Notes: generated from the sequence alone by a model not told the origin. A stretch of DNA of 15,276 nucleotides from Christensenella sp. UBA1242 (GCA_002308915.1 DBWI01000010.1:1-15276), one strand, 5' to 3'; positions 8,285 to 14,925 are shown, counted from the stretch's first letter. Numbers and translations: made by a program.

Positions 8285-8800
8285 ATGGAAATAACATTCA
8301 GGGCAGTTGAAGAGTGTGATTTGTCACTGATACAAAATTGGATAAAAACAAATGAGTTTGCCAAAAAGTGGTATTACAAAAATGTTGTGCCAACAATAAA
8401 GAGCTTGCACAAAAAAATAATTGAGAGAAGAGTAGTTCCCCAATTCAATTCATATCTTATGCTTATAGACAATTTGCCTATTGGTTATATTCAGTCATAT
8501 GCCATTGAAGGTTGGGGTGCATGGAGTAATAAAATCAAAATCTTTAATAACACTGTTGGCCTTGATTATTTTATCGGCGATATAAATTACCTTCACAAAG
8601 GTTATGGGCCACAAATAATTATGGAGTTTATTAACACATTGAAAGCACAAGGCTTTGACTATGTTTCAATATCGCCGGACCCCGATAATATTGTTAATCG
8701 CAAGTGCTGTGAAAAGTGTGGGCTAACATTTCAAAAAATCGTCAATACGCCATATAAAAACAGCAAAAATCGTGAAGCAATTTATCTCAAAAAGTTGTAG
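8285..8800 (+). CDS. GNAT acetyltransferase, AAC(6')-I-like
   Basis: This 171-residue GNAT protein transfers an acetyl group from acetyl-CoA to an amine. It resembles aminoglycoside 6'-N-acetyltransferases of the AAC(6')-I type along its length: PIGYIQSY (65-72), the VGLDYFIGD strand (91-99), the acetyl-CoA loop HKGYGP (104-109) and the DPDNIVNRKCCEKCGL helix (132-146), which parallels the DPSPxNxRAIRCYEKxGF region. Real substrate is unknown; an aminoglycoside, or a protein or small amine, would fit. It has a good Shine-Dalgarno (AGGTGA) five bases before the ATG and lies 8 bases after rsmI, as last gene of the operon. A resistance role is not established by sequence alone. Confidence 0.8.
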   Translation: MEITFRAVEECDLSLIQNWIKTNEFAKKWYYKNVVPTIKSLHKKIIERRVVPQFNSYLMLIDNLPIGYIQSYAIEGWGAWSNKIKIFNNTVGLDYFIGDINYLHKGYGPQIIMEFINTLKAQGFDYVSISPDPDNIVNRKCCEKCGLTFQKIVNTPYKNSKNREAIYLKKL

Positions 8801-8811
8801 TTAGTTAATCA

Positions 8812-8868
8812 AGGGTGATCAAAAATGCTCAAAAAAATTGGGCAGGGTGATCAAATTTGTACCCCCCC
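8812..8868. repeat. Duplicated 12-mer with a C-run in the gap before gpr
   Basis: AGGGTGATCAAA occurs at 8812-8823 and 8844-8855, a 32-base period. The second copy extends into an imperfect palindrome (GGGT, CAAATTTG, ACCC) ending in seven C. This is unlike the surrounding AT-rich spacers. A degenerate transposon end is one explanation; no transposase is nearby. The 188-base gap holds no gene that I can support, only this repeat, the terminator and the gpr promoter. Confidence 0.6.
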
Positions 8869-8924
8869 TTAAAGTAATTACTTCTATCTAAACCAATTTG
8901 AAAATTAAATAATAAATAAAAATA

Positions 8925-8951
8925 AGTGCGCGCGTATGTGTGCGCTTTTTT
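8925..8951 (+). terminator. Rho-independent terminator of the holB operon
   Basis: The GC-rich stem GCGCGCG / TGTGCGC (two G-U pairs) with a TATG loop is followed by six T. It closes the holB-to-acetyltransferase operon. Confidence 0.85.
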
Positions 8952-8958
8952 ATATATA

Positions 8959-8987
8959 TTGTAGTACATAAATATATTTTTTATATT
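8959..8987 (+). promoter_or_regulatory. Possible promoter of gpr
   Basis: TTGTAG (8959-8964), 17-nt spacer, TATATT (8982-8987), right after the terminator. The region is very AT-rich, so this is tentative. If used, transcription would begin near 8994, past the GTG at 8989. That would favour one of the internal ATG codons at 9004 or 9010 as start. A forespore (sigma-F/G) promoter was looked for and not recognised. Confidence 0.4.
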
Positions 8988-8988
8988 A

Positions 8989-9786
8989 GTGAATAATAAA
9001 TTTATGATTATGTTTGATGAATGTAATTTTGATTATTCCTCGCATGGATTCAAGGAATATGAGCAAGATGGTATTTGCTTAGCAGAGATGAATGTTGACA
9101 AAGATTGTAATTTCAAAAAGGGCATATACAGAATTGTATCATGCGACAATTTATTTATTTGTAATCAAAATATAAAAAAGTTAAAACAATGTATATCAAA
9201 ATATTTACAGGAATTGTTTGATTATCTAAAAATAAAAAAAAACGCAACAATACTATTATGTGGACTTGGCAATGAAAATATATTAGCAGACAGTTTTGGT
9301 GTTAGGGTATGTGATAATGTTATCTCAACAAGATTATTAACTCAAAAGTATTGCAAATATAAGTTATGCTCTTTTTGTCCAAGTGTTTCTGCTAATACTG
9401 GAATTTTAACTTTTGATATAATAAAAGGCGTGGCACAACAAGTTAAAACTGATGTTGTTATTTTAATCGATAGCCTTTTAACAAACAACGCCAAAAGACT
9501 TGGTCATAGTTTTCAGTTGTCAAGTGTTGGGATGGCTCCTGGTGGTGCATTTGGACAAGAAAAAGAGATATGTTTTGAAAGCATAAATGTTCCTTGTATA
9601 ACAATAGGTGTACCGTTTATGTTAGATATAAAGGATTCAAAACAGTTGAATGATAATTTGATTGTTACTCCCAAAGACATAAGATTATACATTTGCAGAT
9701 GTGCGGAGATTTTAGGTGATGTAATAAACAGTCAAATAACAACGCTAACAAAAGAAGAGATAAAGGAACTCAAATTTGGATTTTAA
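8989..9786 (+). CDS. gpr: Germination protease GPR-like (divergent)
   Basis: GPR degrades small acid-soluble spore proteins when spores germinate, releasing DNA and amino acids. The 265-residue protein is divergent but keeps the family landmarks: GLGN (92-95), the first expected catalytic Asp in LADSFG (D101), a PSVSANTGI segment (131-139) matching the usual PGVxGxTGIET, the second Asp in LIDSL (D161), the SSVGMAPGGAFG loop (178-189) and LIVTPKDI (224-231). It is shorter than the 330-370 residues usual for the family, chiefly at the N-terminal propeptide side. The start is uncertain: GTG 8989, ATG 9004 and ATG 9010 all lack a Shine-Dalgarno. It lies 13 bases before murI. Its presence suggests a spore-forming ancestry; no SASP gene is in the window. 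Confidence 0.82.
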   Translation: MNNKFMIMFDECNFDYSSHGFKEYEQDGICLAEMNVDKDCNFKKGIYRIVSCDNLFICNQNIKKLKQCISKYLQELFDYLKIKKNATILLCGLGNENILADSFGVRVCDNVISTRLLTQKYCKYKLCSFCPSVSANTGILTFDIIKGVAQQVKTDVVILIDSLLTNNAKRLGHSFQLSSVGMAPGGAFGQEKEICFESINVPCITIGVPFMLDIKDSKQLNDNLIVTPKDIRLYICRCAEILGDVINSQITTLTKEEIKELKFGF

Positions 9787-9799
9787 CATACTCTAATAT

Positions 9800-10549
9800 G
9801 TGATAGGTTTTTTGGATAGTGGAATTGGTGGGATAAATGTTTTGGTTGAGTGTGCAAAAATGTTTAACGAAGATTTTGTTTTTTTGTGTGACAACAAAAA
9901 TGCACCATACGGAAATAAAAGTTTGCGTAAATTAAAAAAAATAACAAAAAATAATATTGATTATTTAGTTGCTCACTATCAAATTTCTATTTGCGTTATT
10001 GCATGCAATACTATTAGTTATACTATTGGAGAGGAACTTCAAAATGAGTATAAAGATATAAAAATTGTGCTAACAAAATTTGATGAAAAAAGAGTAAAAA
10101 ATCTATCCAAAGACATTTTATTTTTTGCAACAAAGAATACAATAAAGAATAATAAATACATACAAACGCAAATTCGAGAACAAGGAAATTTTGCACTTTA
10201 TATCAAAAATTTACCCAAAAACATAGACAAAAACATTAAAAATCTCGAAAAAATTGATAATTATATCAAAAAACCTTTATCAAATAAAAGATTTAGAAAT
10301 GTTAAAACTATTGTTTTAGGCTGTACTCATTTTTGTGTAATTAAGAATAATATAAAAAAGTTTTTGCCAGATATTGATTTCTATGAGTATGAGTGTGAAG
10401 TCGCACAAAAGGTTATGAAACTAACACAAAGTCAAACCACATCTACTTTTGAAATAGTGCTAACAAATTTTGATTATAAGACTTATTTGCAGTTAAAAAC
10501 TTATTTATTTGATAGACTCAAAGCATTCAAAAGGTTTGACTTTTTTTGA
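9800..10549 (+). CDS. murI: Glutamate racemase
   Basis: Converts L- to D-glutamate for peptidoglycan, without cofactor, using two cysteines. The 249-residue protein has IGFLDSGIGG (2-11), the NAPYGNKS loop (34-41), the first catalytic Cys in ACNT (C69), ATKNTI (110-115) and the second catalytic Cys in GCTH (C175). It is rather diverged in the middle, where the usual VIGVVEP stretch is not recognisable, and slightly short. The start must be GTG 9800, because an in-frame TAA ends at 9796. No Shine-Dalgarno precedes it, so it depends on coupling with gpr or on leaderless transcription. Its last codons contain the -35 of the next gene. A gpr-murI pair is unusual. Confidence 0.9.
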   Translation: MIGFLDSGIGGINVLVECAKMFNEDFVFLCDNKNAPYGNKSLRKLKKITKNNIDYLVAHYQISICVIACNTISYTIGEELQNEYKDIKIVLTKFDEKRVKNLSKDILFFATKNTIKNNKYIQTQIREQGNFALYIKNLPKNIDKNIKNLEKIDNYIKKPLSNKRFRNVKTIVLGCTHFCVIKNNIKKFLPDIDFYEYECEVAQKVMKLTQSQTTSTFEIVLTNFDYKTYLQLKTYLFDRLKAFKRFDFF

Positions 10550-10564
10550 ATTTAATTTTATTCT
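10536..10564 (+). promoter_or_regulatory. Promoter of the radical SAM gene inside and after the murI 3' end
   Basis: TTGACT (10536-10541) lies in the last murI codons. A 17-nt spacer leads to TATTCT (10559-10564), and six bases later comes the ATG at 10571. The geometry is the leaderless one seen elsewhere in the window. Confidence 0.65.
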
Positions 10565-10570
10565 TCTTGT

Positions 10571-11425
10571 ATGTTATGTAATCGTTGTCCAAGACAGTGT
10601 AATATTGACAGAAGTAAAAATATTGGATTTTGTGGTGCTAGTGAAAAAATTAAAATTGCCAAGTACTCACTTTTTTTATACGAAGAACCATGTATAAGTG
10701 GAAAGGGTGGAAGTGGTGCTGTGTTTTTTTCTGGCTGTAGTCTTAAGTGTGTATTTTGTCAAAATTATGAAATATCAACACTTCAACAAGGCAAAGAAAT
10801 AACAATTGCAGAGCTTGCAAATATTTTTCGTGAACTTGAAAATAATGGTGCAGATAATATCAACTTAGTTAATCCTACTCATTATATTTTGGAAATCATA
10901 GAAGCACTAAAAATTTATAGACCAAGTATTCCAATTGTTTATAATTCTCATGGCTATGAAACAGAAGAAAGTATAAGATTAATTGCTCCATATATTGATG
11001 TTTTTTTGCCGGATTTTAAATACTATGATAACGAGTGTGCCAAAAGATATTCTCATTGCAATAACTATGTTGAAACGGTAACCAAAGCACTTAAGGTAAT
11101 GAGAGAACTAAAAAGTGATGTTTTTGAAAATGACATGATGAAGCAAGGATTGCTTATTCGCCATATGATTATGCCACTACAAAGCAATCAAAGTGTTCAA
11201 ATTTTGGAGTGGATAAAAAACAATTTACCAAATACAAAAGTAAGCCTTATGGCTCAATATACTCCTTATGCCAAGGCTTGTGAATATAAGGAAATTAACA
11301 GAAGAATTACCAAGCGTGAATATCAAAAAGTTGTTAATAAATACTTGGAATTAGAACTAGATGGATATATTCAAGAACGAGAAAGCGCATCTTGTGTTTA
11401 TATTCCCAAATGGGATTTTTGTTAA
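10571..11425 (+). CDS. PflX-type radical SAM protein (COG1313-like)
   Basis: Radical SAM enzyme of 284 residues, related to pyruvate formate-lyase activating enzymes. The 4Fe-4S/SAM motif CSLKCVFC (C56, C60, C63) is clear. A preceding Cys-rich segment (C3, C6, C10, C21) resembles the CNxCPRxC start of the PflX (COG1313) family, and suggests an extra metal site. Downstream NPTHY, NSHGYE and FLPDFKY lie along the expected barrel strands, and MPLQSNQS follows. Substrate is unknown: a glycyl-radical enzyme is possible, but none is encoded here. It starts leaderless from a promoter overlapping the end of murI. Its TAA stop overlaps the stop of the convergent gene. Family assignment is fairly sure; reaction is not known. 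Confidence 0.85.
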   Translation: MLCNRCPRQCNIDRSKNIGFCGASEKIKIAKYSLFLYEEPCISGKGGSGAVFFSGCSLKCVFCQNYEISTLQQGKEITIAELANIFRELENNGADNINLVNPTHYILEIIEALKIYRPSIPIVYNSHGYETEESIRLIAPYIDVFLPDFKYYDNECAKRYSHCNNYVETVTKALKVMRELKSDVFENDMMKQGLLIRHMIMPLQSNQSVQILEWIKNNLPNTKVSLMAQYTPYAKACEYKEINRRITKREYQKVVNKYLELELDGYIQERESASCVYIPKWDFC

Positions 11426-12189
11426 ATACTTTTTGAAAGTTTTGAGTATTCGTCCAGTATTTGAAAATATGAGTTTTTGATTTGGCTAGAGTATGGAAAT
11501 TCAATTGAAGAATACTCGTATAAATTATCTAATATTGTAGATAAATTTCCAAGACTAATTTTAAGCTTTAATATGGCAGATGTTAGTCTTTGGTTAAAAA
11601 TTGATTCAAAATCCTGTTTTTTTGATAAAAAATCCTTAATTATATCGTTTAAATTATTTTTTGCTTTAATTTCTGTTAATAGATTAGTGTCCACACTAAC
11701 AGACAAGTCATAAAGTTTTTTATATAAGTTTTTGTATATTTGCACACTTTGAGTAAGTGTGTTTTTTTCTGTTTCGTTTAACTTTGCAGTAAATTTTATT
11801 TCATCATATTTTATTTCGAGCAGTTTTCCTTCAATGCCATTTTCAGCAAGGTTTGCTATTACTTTTTGTGCATCATTTTGATTTTCATAACAAGATGTTA
11901 AAATCAAGTATCCAGTATCGCTTTGATAAATATAGCCTGCACCATTTTTCTTTCTGGTAATTGAACTCATTTCATCAGCTTGTGATTTTGTTTGTGCTGT
12001 ATAGATATAGATTGAATATAGTGAAAAAGCTTGTTGTTTTGCTTCATTATTTTTTGAATACGAAAAAGCCCCAACTGTGATTAAACTTGAAAAAAGCTCG
12101 GCACAACTCAAACAAATTGCGATGCAAAGAACTGTTATAAATAGTGTTAAAAATTTTGATTTTTTTGTAGTAGTAAAATTTTTTGTCAT
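11422..12189 (-). CDS. Single-pass membrane protein with SPOR-like domain
   Basis: This 255-residue protein has a lysine-rich cytoplasmic tail (1-12), one transmembrane helix at about 13-43 and a region at about 57-128 that resembles a SPOR peptidoglycan-binding domain: YSIYIYTAQTKSQADE, a G-rich turn, YLILTSCYENQNDAQKV, then NLAENGIEGKLLEIK. The rest (about 135-255) is predicted helical and coiled-coil-like and is not recognised. A role in sporulation or division, outside the membrane, is likely but inferred. The start at 12189 is preferred over 12225 because AAGGAG (12206-12201) precedes it, with an 11-base spacing, and because the TTGACA promoter places transcription start downstream of 12225. 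The start codon at 12225 would add 12 residues. Confidence 0.7.
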   Translation of the reverse strand: MTKNFTTTKKSKFLTLFITVLCIAICLSCAELFSSLITVGAFSYSKNNEAKQQAFSLYSIYIYTAQTKSQADEMSSITRKKNGAGYIYQSDTGYLILTSCYENQNDAQKVIANLAENGIEGKLLEIKYDEIKFTAKLNETEKNTLTQSVQIYKNLYKKLYDLSVSVDTNLLTEIKAKNNLNDIIKDFLSKKQDFESIFNQRLTSAILKLKISLGNLSTILDNLYEYSSIEFPYSSQIKNSYFQILDEYSKLSKSI

Positions 12190-12226
12190 AAAAACTTGAA
12201 CTCCTTGCATTTTGGGATTTATCATA

Positions 12227-12254
12227 AAATTAATCTAAAATATTTTTATGTCAA
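12227..12254 (-). promoter_or_regulatory. Promoter of the SPOR-like gene
   Basis: Read on the minus strand: TTGACA (12254-12249), 16-nt spacer, TAATTT (12232-12227). Transcription would begin near 12220, leaving a leader of about 30 nt with the AAGGAG ribosome site. Confidence 0.55.
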
Positions 12255-12262
12255 AAAAAGAC

Positions 12263-12302
12263 AACTTATGCTCAAATAATACAGAGTGGCATAAGTTTTT
12301 TT
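12263..12302 (+). promoter_or_regulatory. CIRCE-like palindrome upstream of groES
   Basis: AACTTATGC (12263-12271) and GCATAAGTT (12289-12297) form a perfect 9-bp inverted repeat around a 17-nt centre that holds CTC and GAGTG. The layout TTATGCTC...GAGTGGCATAA resembles the HrcA operator CIRCE (TTAGCACTC-N9-GAGTGCTAA) in degenerate form. It lies between divergent genes. A following T-run means a terminator is an alternative, but no gene ends here on either strand. An hrcA gene is not in the window. Confidence 0.45.
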
Positions 12303-12333
12303 GCACTAAAATATTGTTGTAAAAGGAGAAGTT

Positions 12334-12621
12334 ATGAAATTAAAACCATTATATGACAGAGTTGTAGTGCTGCCAGAAAAAATCGAAGAACTATCTGGTT
12401 CGGGAATAATTTTGCCAAGCGTTAGTGATGATAAGTCATCTGTAGGAACTATTGTTTGTGTGGGAGATGGTCAAACTTTTGATGGCGACAAAGTTGAAAT
12501 GCAAGTCAAAAAAGGTGACAAAGTTCTTTATTCAAAATTTGCCGGTGCAAATTTTAAGATTGAAAACAATAACTATTTAATAATAAGGCAAGCAGATATA
12601 CTTGCTGTTATGGAGGAATAA
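12334..12621 (+). CDS. groES: Co-chaperonin GroES
   Basis: The 95-residue subunit of the heptameric cap that closes the GroEL chamber. The start KLKPLYDRVVV (2-12) matches the family, and the mobile loop that touches GroEL is at about 17-34 with SGSGIILP. The C-terminal strand YLIIRQADILAV is typical. AAAGGAG (12322-12328) lies close before the ATG. It is followed after one base by groEL, with a GGAGG site at its own 3' end, so the two are co-transcribed and translated together. A possible TAAAAT -10 at 12307-12312 lacks a good -35; control is probably via the palindrome upstream. Confidence 0.97.
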   Translation: MKLKPLYDRVVVLPEKIEELSGSGIILPSVSDDKSSVGTIVCVGDGQTFDGDKVEMQVKKGDKVLYSKFAGANFKIENNNYLIIRQADILAVMEE

Positions 12622-12622
12622 A

Positions 12623-14212
12623 ATGGCAAAATTAATTATGTATGGCGAAGAAGCAAGAAAAAAGTTAGAAACAGGCGTTGACAAGCTTTGTAACACAGTC
12701 AAAATCACACTTGGTCCAAAGGGCAGAAATGTTGTTTTGGATAAAAAGTTTGGTACACCACTAATCACAAATGATGGAGTTACAATTGCAAAAGAGATTG
12801 AACTTTGTGATGCATTTGAGAACATGGGAGCAAACCTAATTAAAGAGGTTAGTGTAAAAACAAATGATATTGCAGGTGATGGAACAACAACTGCATGTGT
12901 TTTGGCTCAAAGTATTGTAAAAGAAGGGTTAAAAAACTTTACTGCAGGAGCTAATCCAATTCTTCTTAAAAATGGTATAAAAAAGGCAACAGATGTTGTT
13001 TGTGAATATTTGCAAAGTATCTCAAAGCCAGTTAAGACAGATAAAGAAATTAGTCAAATTGCATCAATTTCTGCCGAAGACCAAGAAGTTGGAGAACTTG
13101 TAAAAGATGCCATCAAAAAAGTTGGAGAAAATGGTGTTGTTACAGTTGAAGAAAGTGAAGGAATAAAAACCGAACTCGTTGTTGTTGAAGGTATGCAATT
13201 TGATAGGGGATTTATGTCACCATATATGTGTACCGACACAGACAAAATGACTGCAGATATTGACAATCCGTTTGTGCTTGTAACGGACAAAAAGATTTCT
13301 ACAATAAATGAACTTTTGCCAATCCTAGAACAAATTGTAAAGACCGGTGAAAAACTTGTAATAATTTGTGATGATTTAGACAGTGAAGTTTTGGCAATGT
13401 TAGTTGTCAACAAACTTCGTGGCGTATTTAATGCTGTTGCGGTAAAAGCTCCATATTTTGGCGATAAGCGTAAAGATTTTTTAAACGATATTTGTTGTTT
13501 AACAGGTGCAACACTTTGTAGTAGTGAGACAGGGATTGAACTTGCCAACATAACATTAGATTATTTGGGTAGAGCAAAGACAATAAAAATAAATAAAGAT
13601 TCAACAACATTGATTTCACACGACAAAAATGCTGAGCAGGTTGAAAAGAGAATAAATCAAATAAAAGAATTATTAACTGAAGTAAAAAGTGATTACGAAA
13701 AAGAGAACCTTGAAGAACGACTTGCAAAACTTGCTGGTGGTGTTGCGGTTATAAAAGTTGGCAGTATGACAGAAGTTGAGATGAAAGAAAAGAAACTAAG
13801 AATTGAAGATGCACTTTCTGCAACAAAGGCAGGTATGAAAGAAGGAATTGTTGCAGGTGGTGGAACAGCACTTGTTAAGTGTCAACCAAAGTTGAAACAA
13901 TTTATTCAAAGCTTGCAAGGTGATGAAAAAACTGGTGCAGAAATAATTTACAAAAGTTTAGCAGTGCCACTAAAGCAAATACTCACAAATTGTGGCAAAG
14001 ACTATGGTGTTATTTTGAATGAAGTAGAAAATTCACCTGTAAATATTGGTTATGATGCACAAAATGATGAGATTGTAGATATGTTCCAAGCAGGAATTAT
14101 TGACCCACTTTTGGTTACCAAAACTGCACTCCAAAGTGCAAGTAGTGTTTCAGGAACATTACTTACAACAGAAGTTTTGGTTACATATGAAAACAAAGAA
14201 AAAAATGACTGA
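12623..14212 (+). CDS. groEL: Chaperonin GroEL without GGM tail
   Basis: The 529-residue subunit of the double-ring ATP-driven folding chaperonin. ATP-site motifs are intact: LGPKGRNVV (30-38), ITNDGVT (48-54), AGDGTTTA (84-91), the DALSATKA segment near residue 390 and VAGGGTALV just after. The protein ends ...LVTYENKEKND, so the flexible Gly-Gly-Met tail common in bacterial GroEL is absent, and the length is below the usual 540-548. An upstream in-frame ATG at 12602 is rejected: GGAGG (12612-12616) precedes the chosen ATG by six bases, and all homologues begin MAK. It stops at TGA. Confidence 0.97.
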   Translation: MAKLIMYGEEARKKLETGVDKLCNTVKITLGPKGRNVVLDKKFGTPLITNDGVTIAKEIELCDAFENMGANLIKEVSVKTNDIAGDGTTTACVLAQSIVKEGLKNFTAGANPILLKNGIKKATDVVCEYLQSISKPVKTDKEISQIASISAEDQEVGELVKDAIKKVGENGVVTVEESEGIKTELVVVEGMQFDRGFMSPYMCTDTDKMTADIDNPFVLVTDKKISTINELLPILEQIVKTGEKLVIICDDLDSEVLAMLVVNKLRGVFNAVAVKAPYFGDKRKDFLNDICCLTGATLCSSETGIELANITLDYLGRAKTIKINKDSTTLISHDKNAEQVEKRINQIKELLTEVKSDYEKENLEERLAKLAGGVAVIKVGSMTEVEMKEKKLRIEDALSATKAGMKEGIVAGGGTALVKCQPKLKQFIQSLQGDEKTGAEIIYKSLAVPLKQILTNCGKDYGVILNEVENSPVNIGYDAQNDEIVDMFQAGIIDPLLVTKTALQSASSVSGTLLTTEVLVTYENKEKND

Positions 14213-14244
14213 AGTTAAAAAACGAACAAATAATAATAAATAAA

Positions 14245-14273
14245 TTGCAAATTTTTGTTATTTTTGGTAATAT
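14245..14273 (+). promoter_or_regulatory. Promoter of engB
   Basis: TTGCAA (14245-14250), 17-nt spacer, extended TGG and TAATAT (14268-14273), then six bases to ATG 14280. It is almost a copy of the holB promoter layout. No terminator is seen between groEL and this promoter. Confidence 0.75.
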
Positions 14274-14279
14274 TTTTAT

Positions 14280-14852
14280 ATGGAAATAAAAAGTGCAAAG
14301 TATTTAACAAGCGTAGTTAGTGCCAAAGATATATTAACAGATGGCATAGATTTTGCTTTTGTTGGAAGAAGTAATGTTGGCAAAAGTAGTTTAATAAATT
14401 CACTACTCAATCAAAAACTTGCAAGAACTTCAAGCGAACCAGGTAGAACAAGGATGATTAACTATTTTTTGGTCAATGATAGCATCAGGTTTGTAGATTT
14501 GCCAGGTTATGGATTTCACAAGGCAGGCAAACAAAATGAAAAAATGTGGGAACAATTAATGGAAGACTATTTGAGTTTTTCACAAAGCTTAAAAAGAGTT
14601 TTTATGCTTGTTGATATTCGTCACGACCCAACAGCACTAGATATTCAAATGTTAACATATTTAACATACACAGGTAGGCCATTTACAATAATTGCAACAA
14701 AAGCAGACAAAATTGCAAAGTCAAAAATTCCTGCCTATGTTGCAAAAATTGCAAAAGTACTCAAAATCACAACAAACAACATTATTCCTTATTCAAGTGA
14801 AACAAAGTTAAATAGAGATAAAATTTTATCGTTGTTTGATTCTGAAAATTAA
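14280..14852 (+). CDS. engB: Ribosome biogenesis GTPase YsxC/EngB
   Basis: TrmE-Era-EngA-YihA family GTPase that aids late assembly of the large ribosomal subunit. In 190 residues it shows G1 GRSNVGKSS (29-37), the PGRTR switch-I segment (55-59), G3 DLPGYG (73-78), G4 TKAD (140-143) and a G5-like SSETK near the end. Length is as expected. The ATG is preceded by a -10 element only six bases away and by no Shine-Dalgarno, so leaderless translation is predicted. It follows groEL by 67 bases with its own promoter. In many Bacillota engB follows lon; here it does not. Confidence 0.95.
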   Translation: MEIKSAKYLTSVVSAKDILTDGIDFAFVGRSNVGKSSLINSLLNQKLARTSSEPGRTRMINYFLVNDSIRFVDLPGYGFHKAGKQNEKMWEQLMEDYLSFSQSLKRVFMLVDIRHDPTALDIQMLTYLTYTGRPFTIIATKADKIAKSKIPAYVAKIAKVLKITTNNIIPYSSETKLNRDKILSLFDSEN

Positions 14853-14856
14853 TAAA

Positions 14857-14884
14857 AAGCATTGCGCTTAGCAATGTTTTTTTT
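14857..14884 (+). terminator. Rho-independent terminator after engB
   Basis: The stem AAGCATTGC / GCAATGTTT (one G-U pair) with a 5-nt loop is followed by eight T. It separates engB from the next gene. Confidence 0.85.
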
Positions 14885-14895
14885 ATTATTTGAGT

Positions 14896-14925
14896 TTGAC
14901 ATATCAATAAATTAGGTGTTATATT
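14896..14925 (+). promoter_or_regulatory. Promoter of the membrane-anchored surface protein
   Basis: Consensus TTGACA (14896-14901), 18-nt spacer, extended TGT and TATATT (14920-14925). About 45 nt of leader follow, ending with GGAGG (14964-14968) nine bases before the ATG, in contrast to the leaderless genes nearby. Confidence 0.75.

Noticed and set aside
12190..12225. ATG 12225 as start of the SPOR-like gene
   Set aside because: The predicted transcription start lies downstream of it; ATG 12189 has AAGGAG before it and gives a natural charged tail plus membrane helix.
12263..12302. Terminator reading of the groES-upstream palindrome
   Set aside because: No gene ends before it on either strand and the centre is 17 nt, so a regulatory role is favoured, though not proved.
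13054..13551. Long minus-strand open frame opposite groEL
   Set aside because: Its Ser/Thr-rich product mirrors the groEL codon pattern; no start signals, and groEL is certain on the other strand.
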